Shown: positions 21,121 through 33,955, counted from the first letter of the stretch. The stretch: 64,000 bases of DNA from Cordilura impudica (GCA_963682025.1 OY821519.1:65838783-65902782); one strand, 5' to 3'. The notes: a model not told the origin generated them from the sequence alone. Numbers and translations: made by a program.

Positions 21121-23940
21121 GATATTTTTTCGGTTACAACCTTTAATTGGATACTTTTCTTTTTTTTGTTTTATAAGTAACATCAGAAATTTAATTTAAT
21201 TTTTAATACTTTCAAGTTTATTTATGTTAGAAATTTAATTATGTTTTCTATCAAAAACTATCTTTTCAATCAAAATATATCACTGCATGTAGGCTTCAAA
21301 AAAAAAAAAAAAAGAAAAAAAGCGGTTAAAATTTGCCAAAAATAGTATGAACAACAACAACAAAAAATTATTGAAATATTAGTTTAGAAAATATAATATG
21401 TTGTAGTTTATATAAAACAAAAGTTATTCGTACTTAAATATTTATAATTTTTTTTTTGTCTTTCCATTGTATGTCTGTATGTAGTATCATCGACTATATA
21501 AAAAAGTTAGCCAAAGTCAATTGCCAAATATGGTTGAGCCTCTCTCAAGTTGTTGTGTATTGTTGATTGTAAAGTTGTTATATGTCAAGCCAAAAAAAAC
21601 AAAAAAAAAAAAAATAAAAAATAAAACAACAAAAAACTTTAAGAAACAAAAACTTTCTGCAACTGTCAATATTATTATTGTCGTTAATTTTTTTCAAAAA
21701 GGAAATACATGTTTTACAAAATAAAAGCTGAAAACTATAATACAAACGACCACTTAAACATATACTCGTATTTATACTCTTCTATTGATATATTTGACAC
21801 TGTACAGGGTGACTCACTCAGATGAGAAATTTCAAGATAATGCGAAAAAAGTTACTGAACTGTTTTAAGGTAAAAGAAATCATGTGTCACCAATAAATTA
21901 TGCTCCAGTTTTCTTCAATTGCTAAACTGTAAGGGTCAGGTGACACCCAGTATCTAAGCCTAATGTGTTTATTTTTATAGTTACAATAAGGGCACTTTAG
22001 TTTTGGTTATCAATAATGTTTGCAAATGATTTTTTCCTAAGTGAACAAATTACATTTAAATAAAAAAAAATTAACAAAGTCTTATTAAAAATATTGTATG
22101 TGGATTCAATCCATTGGCACTTGCTTTATATGGTTCGATTTGATTTTAGAGAAATTGTGTTAATTGTATATCAAAACATCCCACATATTGGGCATTAATT
22201 CATTTGTACCTATACTATTTCTGTATAAATACAGGGTATATTTAATTATTTTTTTGAATGCTATTAAGCTATTATTACATAATGTAAATAATTAATAATG
22301 TATTTAAGAAATATTGAAGCAATTATAAATTGTCATTTACACAGGAATATTTAGAAGTGGAAGAATTATATGAAATCTCATGATCTTAGTGCCCATGTGC
22401 TATGCCCACGTATTTAATTAAAACTACACATCTTTTGATTCAATTGCGTTATGAACTTTTTTCGTGTCCACTAGAATCCGCTTTAGTTCTTCTGAAACAA
22501 ATGATGCTTCATCGTTTTCAAAAAATACAATGGACACCCAAATTAAACAGTCCAATATACAACATTATACACGGATCAGATAATATTGATCTGAAAATAG
22601 AGATCAAATAGAGAAAAATTGGTTTTCAATTTTTCATAGAATGACAAACTTTTATATACCCTCTGCACACTGGTGTGGTGCTTTCTGTTGCCTAGTGTAC
22701 TTAACGACTATAGATAACAAAATGAGATTTTGGTGTATGTTACTACAAATTTGAGTCCTCAAAATAATTTTTTTCAAAAGAATTAATTGGAAAATTTCAA
22801 TAATATTGTAGGATAAAGTTTTGAAAATTTTGAGAGTCTGCTTTTTTAATTGAGTCTGCTTTTTTAAGACGAGTAGGTCTAGGTATTTAAAATTTTTAAG
22901 TTCCTTAAAAAACTGGAAACAAGATCATATAATGAAAAATTTTAAACGCAATTTTACACTATTTGATCTCTCTTTTTAGACGAATGTATATCATAAACTT
23001 ATGGTGTTGTATGTTCTGTCGGACAGTAAACAGTTTATGATTAATAAGTAAAGTTTAGAAATGCTTCTTTTACATATTATTCAATTATTTCACATAAAAG
23101 AAAATTTTTTGTTAATGAAAAAAATTATTTTTAAATCGCTCTATTTTAGTTGCAATATAAAAGAAACTTTCCGTCTTTTCTTCTTACTATTTATCTAACG
23201 TAAAATTAACATTTTAAAATTCTTCCTCCATTTATATAAAACTTCAGTTTGAATGAATGAAGAGGACTTCATATTTACAAAATTTTTAAGATGACAACAA
23301 AAAAATCCATTTACAAATTTAATTCAGTTGTGTTTTAAACATCAATTTTAATTTAGTTCTTATAAAATAAAGCTGGTCTTAAATCAAAGACTATATGTCG
23401 AGAATTAATTCACAACACTTTGATGTTGTTGAAAACATTTTTTTAGTGGCATATACTCTCCATTGTGCTCCTCACATTTTTATAACATTTAATAGAAAAA
23501 ACATAGTTTTAAGCTTTTTTTAATTTTTGTAATTTTTTCATTTGGAATATAATATATTTTTGAATGAAAAGACGCTAACTTCAAGAGTAATTTGCTACCC
23601 TTCTTCACATCTAATTAAATCTGGATGGGTAGATAAGAATCTGGTCAAGATTTGGTGATCCAAAGACTGGTTTCTAAGATATTCCCCTTTTTATTCCAGC
23701 AATATTAATATTTTTACAAAGATTCTTATTCCTCTTTTTGAGATAACAAAAATATTCTTTAAAAAATATGTTTTAAAAATATTAATTTTTTCTGAATATT
23801 AGCACCAGAATTTAACTGGAACATTGATATTGAACTTATATTTTTTATTGAATCAACTTCTTTAAGTGGCAATATAAGACTAAAAAATATTTTCCTGTAA
23901 ATAGCGGATGTCCCAAAGCACTTTTTTAAGGAAAACATTA
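21121..23940. other. AT-rich, mostly featureless
   Basis: No gene seen. Small items: a poly(A)-rich stretch at 21301-21315, and an F-family end fragment with ATATACCCTCTGCACACTGG at about 22655-22675. A TACAGGGTGACTCACTC at about 21804 could be a transposon end with no partner found. Confidence 0.35.
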
Positions 23941-23943
23941 TAA

Positions 23944-24250
23944 TTGCTCAAAAATCAAAAAATAAAACTCTTAACTAAGCTTTTTTTTTACAATCTGAGA
24001 AACGTCTGGACATCTAACGCCCTATCATCAAACACAACGATACACATATACAACACCTGTATAAAAACCATACTTCTAGATGGCTCCGAAACATGGACTG
24101 TAAACCAAACTATTAAACGCAAACTGCAAGGTTTCACAAACAGATGCCTGCGCTACATCTTAAAAATATGGTGGCCAAGAACAGTATTCAACGAAGAACT
24201 ACTACAAATCTCTGAGCAGGAAGACATCAGTACTCAAATCAGAAGAAAAC
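23944..24250 (+). pseudogene. LINE RT C-terminal fragment
   Basis: An open frame reads LFFYNLRNVWTSNAL, YNTCIKTILLDGSETWTV and IKRKLQGFTNRCLRYILKIW, then EELLQISEQEDISTQIRRK. This is the post-RT region typical of endonuclease/RT LINEs whose next segment is usually KRKWRWIGH. It is cut at 24249, where the E element begins with AACAAGTAAG, so E copy 2 inserted here. Confidence 0.7.
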
Positions 24251-25372
24251 AAGTAAGAAATTATAGTCGGTCTAGACCGACTATACGATAACCTATACCA
24301 TACTTTTAGAGATCCTATCTCTTAGGTCCAAATAATTTGATATAGATAATAAGCATAAACCAAATTAGAATGGCATTGAAATTAATTTTTTGCCTTCGGA
24401 TATGAAAATGTTCTAATCAGATGCTATATTTATGTGGGGACTAGGTTAAAACATGGACCGATCCTGACCATATTTGTTAAGGTATGCAAACCAAATTTGG
24501 GAAACATCTGTGCAATATTTTTGTTTATTGATAGTTTTAAGTGAAAATCGGGAATCCACTTTATATAGCTCCCATATGACTAAGAATTGTCGTATAGGGT
24601 TTATTTTTGGACTACTGATAAACGGATATAATGCACATACACAAACTTAATTTGAGTGAGATCTATATACTAATTTGGATTTTATGGCAATTTAAGTAGA
24701 TCTCTAGTCATTTGTAAGTCTGGGTTCACACAAGGCAAATTTTGTTGTGCAACTTTTTTTCAATTCTCTTTTAAAGTTGCCTTAATGTTCACACAGAGAA
24801 ATTTGTTGCCACACCTTTTGTTTTCTTTTGACAGTTCATTTTATTTAGTTTGTGTAAATAGAATTTATTATTGGTTCAAAGTGAAAAATCTATTTGTGTG
24901 AAAAAATTTAAGTCAAAGAAAAAATTAAATAATAAAAAAAAAAAATAATAATAAAATAAATGAAATAATAATAAAAAATTTTCATAGCGAAGCAAAGAAT
25001 GAAAATATCAAATAATAACCTACAGCTAACATCGTGTTTATAATTACGAATGGCACAACAAAACGAATTGCCGAGTACAAGCAACTCCGTACCAAATACC
25101 TTTCTTCTTCCCCCTTTCTCCTACAAACTCAATAATTGCGCAACAAAAATTGCCTTGTGTGAACACAGACTAAGAGGATTGAGGTCTGAACATGAACTGA
25201 TTTTCATATTTGCGACCTCTAATTTGATTACAAGGTTTACATGGACACACAGACTGACAGACGAACAGACGGACATCGTTATAATAAAAGATGAGTCTTG
25301 GTCCAGTATTTTTGGTAGTTACAAACATCAGCACAAAGTCATTACACCCTGACCACATAGTGGTATAGGTTA
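24249..25372 (-). mobile_element. Mini-me/DINE-1-type element, family E, copy 2 (interrupted)
   Basis: In plus orientation it begins AACAAGTAAGAAATTATAG plus the hairpin GTCGGTCTAGACCGAC and ends TAGTGGTATAGG, so the element reads on the minus strand. GTCY-type repeats lie near 25250-25275. It is split by a 453-bp TIR element at 24718-25170. Confidence 0.75.
24718..25170. mobile_element. Harbinger-like MITE with TAA duplication
   Basis: The terminal inverted repeat begins GTCTGGGTTCACACAAGGCA at the left and GTCTGTGTTCACACAAGGCA at the right (read inward) and continues to about 35 bp with three mismatches. TAA flanks both ends (24715-24717 and 25171-25173). A 3-bp TWA duplication is typical of PIF/Harbinger. 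A second GTTCACACA block at about 24787 repeats part of the TIR directly. No transposase. Confidence 0.65.
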
Positions 25373-25499
25373 TAAATCCTACACACCGATGTTCAAAGTG
25401 ATCGGTGCGGAATATTAATTAACAACCGCGAAAAAGTGTATCCGTATATTTTCATAGTTTACCATATTCTATACCGCCATTTTGATATTTCTAAAAATT

Positions 25500-25905
25500 G
25501 TTTAAAAGTTATACCCCTAATCACATCGATTATCGTAAAAAGGGTAAGATGCTCACCGGCGAACATTATTCATTTTCTTGCACCATGACAACGCACCAGC
25601 GCAAACGTGTATTATTGCCATGGCAAAAATCCATAAATTGGTCTACAAACTACTATCCTATCCAGCATATTCCTCAGAGTTAGATCCGTGCAACTAATTC
25701 CTGTTTCCAATCCAGAAGAAATGGCTCTGCGGTCATCAGTGAAACAAACGCTTGTATTGAGGACTTTGAGAAAACCTATTATTTGGAAGGAATAAAAGGA
25801 TTGGAAAAACGTTGGACTAAATTAATCAAGCTAAAAGGAGACTACATTGATAAACGAAGTGGTTTTTACCGAAAAAATATCACTAATAACGATTTCATGT
25901 AAGAA
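25500..25905 (+). pseudogene. Mariner (DD34D) transposase C-terminal remnant
   Basis: In one frame HHDNAPAQ (second catalytic Asp at 25587-25589) is followed by MAKIHKLVYKLLSYPAYSSE and LDPCN. The third catalytic position, 34 residues on, is Asn instead of Asp. In another frame IEDFEKTYYLEGIKGLEKRW and GDYIDK give the conserved mariner C-terminus. Stops and frameshifts; dead. Confidence 0.75.
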
Positions 25906-27180
25906 ATTAAAAAGGACTTCCTGTTGGGCTGATTAAAAGTTTTCCATGAAAAGTAAAGAGTTTGAAAACCAAATGTTTGGCTTATGTAATGCAGAATTTA
26001 TAGAGTTCATATTTAACATTTCTAAGTGTTACAATACAAGATTTTGTTAAATGCCACCAAATAATTCTTAAATGATTTGTAAACTATAACCGGTATTGAA
26101 TTAAGCCAATTAACAAAATATTGAGTTTTAAATAAATAGAAACTGTATTAGCCCAATGGCCATATAATCCAACTTGACACATGTCTGACATGAAGTAATA
26201 CCAATCAATGATTGGCATGTACTCGTATAATTGTTGCTGTAAGTTATTGTTTTGTTTCCTCGAAACATTTGAAATACTTAAATTGAACAGAATTCTGTTA
26301 ATGAAGCATAGCCAAGTAACAATACAGATTGTTAACATAAAATTAAGGGAAAAATTTAGAATAAAAAAAAATATTATTTAAATAGCAAAAAATAAGTTCG
26401 AGTGTGAAATTCTGTTATGCTAAATTATTTTATGGAGTAGCTTGAAGATATTTATGACAAATAAAATATTTTTTTCGATAACATAAAAAATTGTGCCTTT
26501 GAAAATATTTTTTATGTGATAAAATGTTTGCCGAATATTCTCCAGTAAATTGCTAAGGAATTCTGCTATATATATATGCTGCACAATGGGGTGTACAGTA
26601 CACATATTTTGGAGAAAAAAATTTATGTAATTGTACCTAAGAAGGAAATGTTTAATTATAATTATAATTTATATATAAGTAACATATAGAACTCTGTCCT
26701 GTATTTACATACTCGTATATTAGAAGGTTTAAGTAGAGATAAAAGCTCTTCAAGGCTTATATCTTTACTTACTATACACGTGATTAAGAGAAAGTATTTT
26801 TGCATGAGACACCTAAATTTTAAGGATGTGTTTAAGATGTCATTCCCACAAAAGTATTTTAAAATAACATGAAATAATCCCGTTATGATTTTAAATGTTT
26901 TGTAACTGTCTTAAAAAATATGAAAATTACGATTTTTTTTAACAACTAATCGGTTAAAAAACAAAAGCTTAATTTAAAAACTGTTTTTGTTACTGCTTCA
27001 GATAATAATTGGATGTCAGCTTTACAACAAAAACAAAAGTTTAAAATTGTTAGAATATTGGAGTTTTTATAGAAATTTAATTAAAAAATCAACAAATTAC
27101 ATAGAAATAAATTCTTAACAGATAAAATTAATATAGAAATACATATGTCAAGGCATTGATTAGAAATACCTGCAATATAT
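25906..27180. other. No feature seen
   Basis: AT-rich. The minus frame near 26084-26338 has ordinary-looking composition but no similarity I recognise. Confidence 0.3.
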
Positions 27181-27183
27181 ATA

Positions 27184-27420
27184 CAGTCGGCTCAAAAACT
27201 GAGTGCTCACCACCAACTTTAATTTTCAAATGAATATTTTTATTAAACATTTAAATGTATGTATATTGTCGAAACTTTTTTCATATTTTTTTTATGTACT
27301 ATACTGTACCGTTTATTATTATGTACTTCAATATTAAAAAAGAACTTCATAATTTCCAATTTTAAAATAAAAACAAAAAGGAAACAAAATTTTAGCTTCA
27401 AAAAGTGAGTGTTCATTTGT
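27184..27420 (+). mobile_element. Left end of a Tc1-like element with paired direct repeats
   Basis: TA, then CAGTCGGCTCAAAAACTGAG and TGCTCACC at 27184-27211. A second, similar block, GCTTCAAAAAGTGAGTGTTC, lies at 27395-27414. Two direct repeats about 200 bp apart at one end is the IR/DR arrangement of several Tc1-like transposons. No right end or transposase was found nearby. Confidence 0.45.
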
Positions 27421-27516
27421 AGTTAATATTTGTTTTGCTACTTACTGGAGGAAAATAACGGTACTTTTAAGATATTATATATAATATCATTTAAATATTA
27501 ATCTTTTTAAATATAA

Positions 27517-27859
27517 CTAGAGGACCCCATCTGCTCCGCAGTATTATATTATATTAATTTTTATAATATAATACCAAAATTTGCCAAGAGAAGTTAACGT
27601 ACAGTAATGCCAAAATATGCCAAGATAAGTTAACGTACAGTAAAAGTAAAGTTGATTCTCCATGCATAACTTTCCTCAAACCCAACGAATTTAAGCAGTT
27701 AATAGCTCAAAAGAAGGAGCTTGATCCACTGAGTGTTCTTAGACCTATGTCAACAGCCTACGTTAATTAGAACTCTAGTTATAGAGGTTTGAGAGAAGAA
27801 AAATATTGAAAAAAATCTTGAATGCAAAGTTTATTCATAAATTCTTTTAATATATAAGA
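27517..27859 (-). mobile_element. Helitron, family H2, copy 1
   Basis: On the minus strand it starts TCTTATATATTAAAAG at 27859 (A before). It ends with hairpin CTGC-GGA-GCAG, then ATGGGGTCCT and CTAG at 27517-27520 (T after). A separate family from H1 with the same Helitron end plan. Partner copy at 34008. Confidence 0.8.
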
Positions 27860-28044
27860 TTAATAGCAGTTTTATGACATACGTTGAATCAGATGGTAGT
27901 ATTTCGGGAGTAATCTTTGGCATGCCTCCAAAATAAAAAGGGACTTCACAGTCAAAAAATTATTGACAAATATAATAAAAAGGTAACGTATGAGCCCAGA
28001 TCTGGGCGACCACATTATGTCTGAAAGAAAGATCCTCACTTATG

Positions 28045-28590
28045 TCGTTTTCTTTTCTGACAAAAAATGTCGCCCCTTTTTTTTGCCCTTTTTCGAAAAG
28101 TGTATTTTTTTTATATATTCTGAATTAAGAGCAACCTTATGTTATACATCAATCGAAAGTCGAGCCCTCGTAAATCAGAAACAATTCCAGCCATTGACTT
28201 CTTTCAGGTCATAGTGTGAGAATATTTCCCCATTGTTCCCCTTTTTTGAATATTTTCACCCTATGATAATAATCAAAATTTTTTTTGCATTTATGAACAC
28301 AGCAATTTGAGACCTTTCGATTGATATATAATATAAGGTTGCTCTTAATTCAGAATATGTGACCTTCTCCGAGAAAAGGGACCTAGTGTGTCAAAAAACG
28401 GGTTGTTTCAAAAATGGTGGATTCTGGTACCTAAAAGGGTGTAGAAACTTTAAATGCGTTTTTTTTCTCAAAACTTAATTGTCACACACTAGGTCCCTTT
28501 TCTCGAGAAGGCCACATATATAAAAAAATACACTTTTCCAAAAAAGGGCAAAAAAAAGGGCGATATTTTTTGTCAGAAATGAAAACGGCA
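28045..28590. repeat. Compound foldback structure
   Basis: TTCTGACAAAAAATGTCGCC near 28056 returns inverted near 28575. CTGAATTAAGAGCAACCTTA near 28118 returns inverted near 28335. GGGACCTAGTGTG near 28378 returns inverted near 28497. The pairs overlap, so two hairpins share sequence, as if an inverted element was duplicated and partly deleted. No ORF. Confidence 0.5.
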
Positions 28591-28860
28591 TTAATGTCTA
28601 TGCTCGAACATAATCGAATTACTGCACACAAAAAACATATTTTGTTGTACCCAACGGATTCTGCTGCTGGTTGGACCAACTGAAATAAAGTTAGAGAGAA
28701 CTGAAATTTGGATGAGAATAATGCTGAAGCTGACAAAAATTTCAGTTACCTTGTTATATTCTATCGGTGTTTAGCAATTCTTAATTGATACTGATATAAA
28801 AATGATCAGTGAGATCAGAAAATATCAAAATTACTAGATCCAAATCCAGTCTTTAGTACA

Positions 28861-29030
28861 CCAATCGACTCACAATCACTTTTTGAATCGATTTAGCGAT
28901 GTCTGCAAATAAAATATTTATTGATGAAATTTTGATATCGATGTTGGCTTTTGAAATTGGTGAACATCGCTGTATTTTAAGACCTAGCCCCATAAAAATC
29001 TCTCTTAAATTTCCAGATATCTCAATTATT
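28861..29030 (+). mobile_element. Family E fragment
   Basis: ATCGACTCACAATCACTTTT followed by GAATCGATTTAGCGATGTC is the internal part of family E, without either end. Confidence 0.5.
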
Positions 29031-29042
29031 AATATTATTATT

Positions 29043-30640
29043 ATTTCTTAAAAAATATTTTTTCTTAAAAAATTACTCGTTCTTCAAAAAGCACCTTTTC
29101 TTCTCTTATCTTAAAAAAGTAACCTTTCTTAGAAAAGTACATTTTCTTAAATTTTTTCTTAAAAAGTACTTTTGCATGAAAAAGTACATATTCTTAAATA
29201 AGAACATTTTCTTACAAAAGAACAAATCCTTTAAAAAGTTCTAATTCTTTATAAAGTAATTTCTTACAGAACTATACTTTCTTAAAAAGTACTTCCTTTT
29301 TAGAAAGGTTATTTTGGGAAAAAAAGTATCATACTTTTACATTTTCTAAAAAGCATCTTTTCTTAAAAATTACCCTTGCCTAAAAATGTAAATTTTCTTA
29401 TTAAATTACCTTAAAGAGTATATATCCTCAATATGGAACATTTTCTTGAAAAAACGACTTCTTCTTAACAAAGTGCCTTTCCTTAAAAAAGTGCCTTTCC
29501 TTAAAAAAGTACCCTGTACTGATTCTCTATAAAGTACTTTCCTTAAAGTATATTTTTTAAAAAAGAAACTTTCTTAAGTTATTATGTTTTGCTAGAAAAA
29601 TAATATTTTTTTAAAGAAATTTTTCTTAAAAAATACCTTTTCTTAAATATGTAAATTTTCTTAAAAAATGCCTTTTCTTAAAAAAGTACCTTTTGGTAAA
29701 AAAAAGTAGCTTTAGGTAAAATGTACGCTTTCTGAAAAAAGTGCCTTTTGATAAAAAGTAAAAAGTACCATTTCTTTAAAAATTATTTTTTCTTTAAAAA
29801 GTACATTTTGTTAAAAAAGTATCTTTTTTAAAAAAAATTAATTTTCTTGAAAAAGTTCCTGTTCTTAAAAAAGGAGGTGTTCGTAAAAAAGTATATTTTC
29901 TTAAAAAAGTACCATTTCATAAAAAAGTACCTTGTGGTAAAAGGTACCTTTTTTCAAAAAAGTACCATTTCTTAAAAAGTATCATTTGATAAAACAAAGG
30001 TACCAATTTAATCTGATTTGGTTTTTACTAATGCTTTTATGATTATTAATGACTCTATCCAGTTCTTAAAAAAGTAAATTTTCCTATAAAATTACCTTAA
30101 ATAGTATATTTCCTCAATAAGGAACACATGCTTGAAAAAACAACTTCTTAAAAAAGTGCTTTTCCTTAAAAAAGAATTCTGTACAGATTCTCTATAAAGC
30201 ACTTTCCTTAAAGAAGTATAATTTTTAAAAAAGAAACTTTCTTAAGTTATTATGTTTTGTTAGAAAAGTACTATTTTTTTAAAGAAATTTTTCTTAAAAA
30301 ATACCTTTTCTTAAATATGTAAATTTTCTTAAATAGTTCATTTTTCTTAAAAAAGTACCTTTTGGTAAAAAAGTAGCTTTAGGTAAAAAGTACCTTTTCT
30401 TTAAAAAGTGCCTTTTGATAACATTATTTTTTCTTTAAAAAGTACATTTTGTTAGAAAAGTATCTTTTCTTAAAAAAATTAATTTTCTTGAAAAAGTTCC
30501 TGCTCTTAAAAAAGGAGCTGTTCGTAAAAAAGTATATTTTCTTAAAAAAGTACCATTTCATAAAAAAGTACCTTATGATAAAAGGTACCTTTTCTTCAGA
30601 AAGTACCATTTCTTAAAAAAGTATCATTTGATAAAAAAGT
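29043..30640. repeat. Satellite-like array S2 with higher-order duplication
   Basis: About 1.6 kb of AAAAAGTACCTTTTCTTAA-type units. A block of roughly 640-665 bp is repeated: GATTCTCTATAAAG at 29521 and 30186, TTATTATGTTTTG at about 29580 and 30246, ACCAATTTAATCT at 30002 and 30641. So a large unit was duplicated in tandem after the short units had diverged. Confidence 0.7.
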
Positions 30641-30719
30641 ACCAATTTAATCTAATTTGGTTTATACTAATGCTTTTATAATTATTAATGACTTTATCCA
30701 GTTTAGTTGGACCTATCAC

Positions 30720-31920
30720 TCCTTCCATATGGTCAGCTAAGACCTTCTTGCTTGTTCGTATTGTTTTTTTTTTAGTATCGACTCAAATGCTTCTAAAAAA
30801 GTTCCTCTTTAATCTAAAATGTAAGTTATCAGTCACAGTTTAAAAATCCTGTAAAGTACATGACGTTTTCACTTCCTCTTTTTTTATGATCTTTTAATAT
30901 TTGTTCCGAATTAAAAAGCAAATCAAAATCGCAAACATTTTGTATCATACCATCTGATTTATTTAAACACATGACGTCATATAACGAAACAATATTCACT
31001 TAAAATAACTTGTTTACATATGTTTATTTACCATTACATGCGGCGGAACAGGTATACGGTACAAGTTCGTTTTGTTATTTATAAATTTTTCACTCGGTGG
31101 TTTTTAACGCGACTAACTTATTTTTGGCGATCTCTTATGTTTTACGATATTTGGTATTTAATATTTTGCGACATTTTGGTATGTTCCCAAAACCTTTAGC
31201 CTGTGACATTCTGAACGACTCCGCTGAAGAAAGTTACCGTTTACCGTATGATCGAAATTAGTTTAGAGACATTAAAGTAATTACTTATTAATGAAAATAT
31301 TCAGAAACTTATGATATTTTTTTGGTAAATAAATTAAAATATATATATATATATAAGCCGATAGCCTAAGCTGCTAGTGCTCTAGTTTTTAAGATTTATT
31401 GTAATTTTAGTTATAATAAATATCAGAATAATAATAATAATAATATATGTATAATACAACAATGTTTATGAAAAAAAAGGCTACACAAGTATAACATACG
31501 GATTGTAAAATATTATAATATTAATCGGAAAGCATGTATTTTATTTATTCTGGATTGATTTATTAACAAAAAATTTAAAAATTTTACACTTTAAAATTAA
31601 TTTTTTAATCAAATTTTTTTTTTAATTTTTTAATAAAAATTATTTGTTTTAGCTTTTTAATAAAAATATATTTTTCGCATACAATTAATTAATTTGTTTT
31701 CACCTCAAAATAAAATGTTTCACTTGAAACGATATTATGAAATAGGTTGTTAGATATGGCGATTGCTTGCCAAACGTGGCGATTTTCAAACTTGTTTGGT
31801 GCCCTATGTTTTGTTGTGACAATCTGGCATATTTTTTTTTGGCAATATACGAAATGTTTGGCACTTTTGTTGGCTATTTTTAATTTTTTTTTAATTTTTA
31901 ATTTTTGGAACCCCTGATGT
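30720..31920. other. No feature assigned
   Basis: AT-rich. A TA run lies at 31344-31362, and CCGATAGCCTAAGCTGCTAG at about 31358 stands out by composition, but I cannot name it. Confidence 0.3.
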
Positions 31921-31927
31921 TGAGTAC

Positions 31928-33371
31928 CAGATTTAAGTGAAGATTGGGAGCTGCTTTATATGGGTGCTATGACTCAAAATTGTCCTATAGTGTTTATTTT
32001 TTGAATACTGATTAATGGATGCAATAAACATATACAGACCAAATTTGACCGGGATCTATATAATAATTAGGATATTCACCCCTGTTCTTGAAACCACTAT
32101 CACAAAAAAAAAAACTCGTAAATGAAAAAATTCTTAAATCTACGAGTTTTTTGCTGTTCTTTAATTTCAATAAGAATATTTTTTCTCATTTTAATTCACG
32201 TAGAAAAGGCTCTGTGAAATCAAAACAAATGCCCTTTTTTTCTACTAAGCAGGTCTTAAGAGATAAAAAAACTAATTGATATTTAAACTCTAACATGTTT
32301 TTTATTGAACCTTGTCATTATTTTAAAAAATTAGACATTAATTTTATGAAAAAAAAAACGATTTTAAAAAACGTCTACATTTTGCGCTGATTTAAAAAAA
32401 CTCGTCATCGGTAGTCAATGTTAATAAAACACACTTTTGGAGATGATGTTGTTCTATAACTATAATAAAAATTTTTTATTTGCACAATCTATTTTCCATT
32501 ATAATTTTTTCAATTTTAACACAGATTCTTTATGTACTAATTATTACGAATAAAGGAATTTAAAATAGTATTTCACTCAAATCACATATTTTTATTTTTT
32601 TTTGCCACAACTTTGTTTATGTTCGAAACAGTAGTGATGCCAGTCAAAACCAATTTATTTGAATTTCGAATTTTCTTTGGTGATGCCTAACTTATTTAAA
32701 AAAGAGAAGTCATTCTTAATTGAATGAAATTGAAGAATAAAAACAATTAAACGAGCAATTAAATTGTTATTTTAAAAGAAAATATTTTTTTACTTTCTTT
32801 ATAATCTTAAGGAAAAACATGCAAAAATTACTTAAGGTTTTTTTGTGGAAGTGACTAAAGAACCATATGGCACCTTGGTTTCTAGATAACATATGGTTCT
32901 GAAGCTAAACCATATGTTTCATGTCATTTGATAATAAAAAATATGATTTCGAAAAATACTTCGAAAATATAAAATTTGTGTTTTCAAGAAACCCAAAATT
33001 TCAATTTCATGTTATTTCAAATTCATTCTTATTTAAATAACAACGTTTCAAGAACAGGGCTGATTATGACCAATTTAGTCGATAGCATAGGGGTCACTAG
33101 TATGGGGACTAGGTCTGAACATGAACTGATTTTTACCACTTTCAATAGGGTTCATTCTATGGCTGATAGAAGCTTATATACTAACCTTTATCAAAATATA
33201 TTCAGATTTGCGACATGTAGTTTGATTAAAAGGTTTATATGGACACACAGAAAGTGATTCTAAGTCGATCGGTATAATAAAAGATGGGTCTAGGTCAGAT
33301 ATTTTTGGTAGTTACAAACATCAGCACAAAGTCATTATACCCTGATCACATAGTGGTATAGGGTATACAAA
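31928..33371 (-). mobile_element. Family E, copy 3 (interrupted)
   Basis: E sequence runs to 32076 and resumes at 33063 with AATTTAGTCGATAGCATAGG, ending ACATAGTGGTATAGGGTAT. The gap is filled by the TIR element at 32077-33062. The GTCY block and the 3' hairpin end are missing. Confidence 0.7.
32077..33062. mobile_element. 986-bp TIR element with ATT duplication
   Basis: Left end CACCCCTGTTCTTGAAAC; right end, read inward, CAGCCCTGTTCTTGAAAC: 18 bp with one mismatch. ATT lies at 32074-32076 and again at 33063-33065, and the joined target reads GGATATTATGAC as in other E copies, so the limits are exact. Inside are small hairpins (for example ACTCGTA..TACGAGT near 32113-32145) but no transposase. 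A 3-bp duplication suggests Harbinger or CACTA-type, but the ends fit neither well. Confidence 0.65.
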
Positions 33372-33590
33372 TAAATAAAAAAAATTTTTTCTTTAGGGAA
33401 TTGTTGAGTATCAAAGATTCGATACAACTGAATTTCACACTCAATTTTTATGTCAAACTTTAAAATACATTGTGTAGGTTAGGCAAGTGTACCGAATGTA
33501 ATTCGGAGTCGCTAAGTCTGATTCCGTGATCCGTTTTGCTCTAATATGTCAGCATTTTTTATCGCATACAAATTTTAAAAATTAAAAAAC
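33370..33590. mobile_element. F-family 3' fragment and unassigned flank
   Basis: GAGTATCAAAGATTCGATAC followed by AACTGAATTTCACACTC (33408-33445) is a decayed F-family hairpin end. The rest is unassigned. Confidence 0.35.
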
Positions 33591-33593
33591 TTA

Positions 33594-33955
33594 ATCGGTC
33601 CTATTCCCGTTGGCATTGTTGTTTTTATTGTAGTTTCTATGTCGTTGTCGTTGCTATCGTCGCTTCGTTCCTAAATTGGCATTCTTGAAATATACTGAAA
33701 CGATGCTTTAATATAATTGCTTTACTGTCGTTATTTTCATTTTTAATTTAATTTTTTGTAGTCGTTTCAACTTTGGTACTAACAATGTCGACGACAGAAA
33801 AAAACGTTTCTTCGTCGTTATTATCTTCGTTTCAAAATGGAGAATACCAATATATTTTCGATACATGTCGATAACGCCAACAGTGATGTCAAACTGTCGT
33901 TTTTATTTTGTTTTCAAATGACAACTACAATGGGAATAGGCCCGAATATTAAAAA
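33594..33955. mobile_element. Candidate MITE with TIR CGGTCCTATTCCC
   Basis: CGGTCCTATTCCCGTTG at 33596 and, read inward from 33948, CGGGCCTATTCCCATTG form a TIR of about 17 bp. The interior is rich in TCGTCG/CGTTGTCG motifs, unlike its surroundings. I could not fix a target duplication. Confidence 0.4.

Noticed and set aside
21804..22250. TACAGGGTGACTCACTC and TACAGGGTATATTT as transposon ends
   Set aside because: They point in the same direction and diverge after seven to nine bases, so they do not form an inverted repeat.
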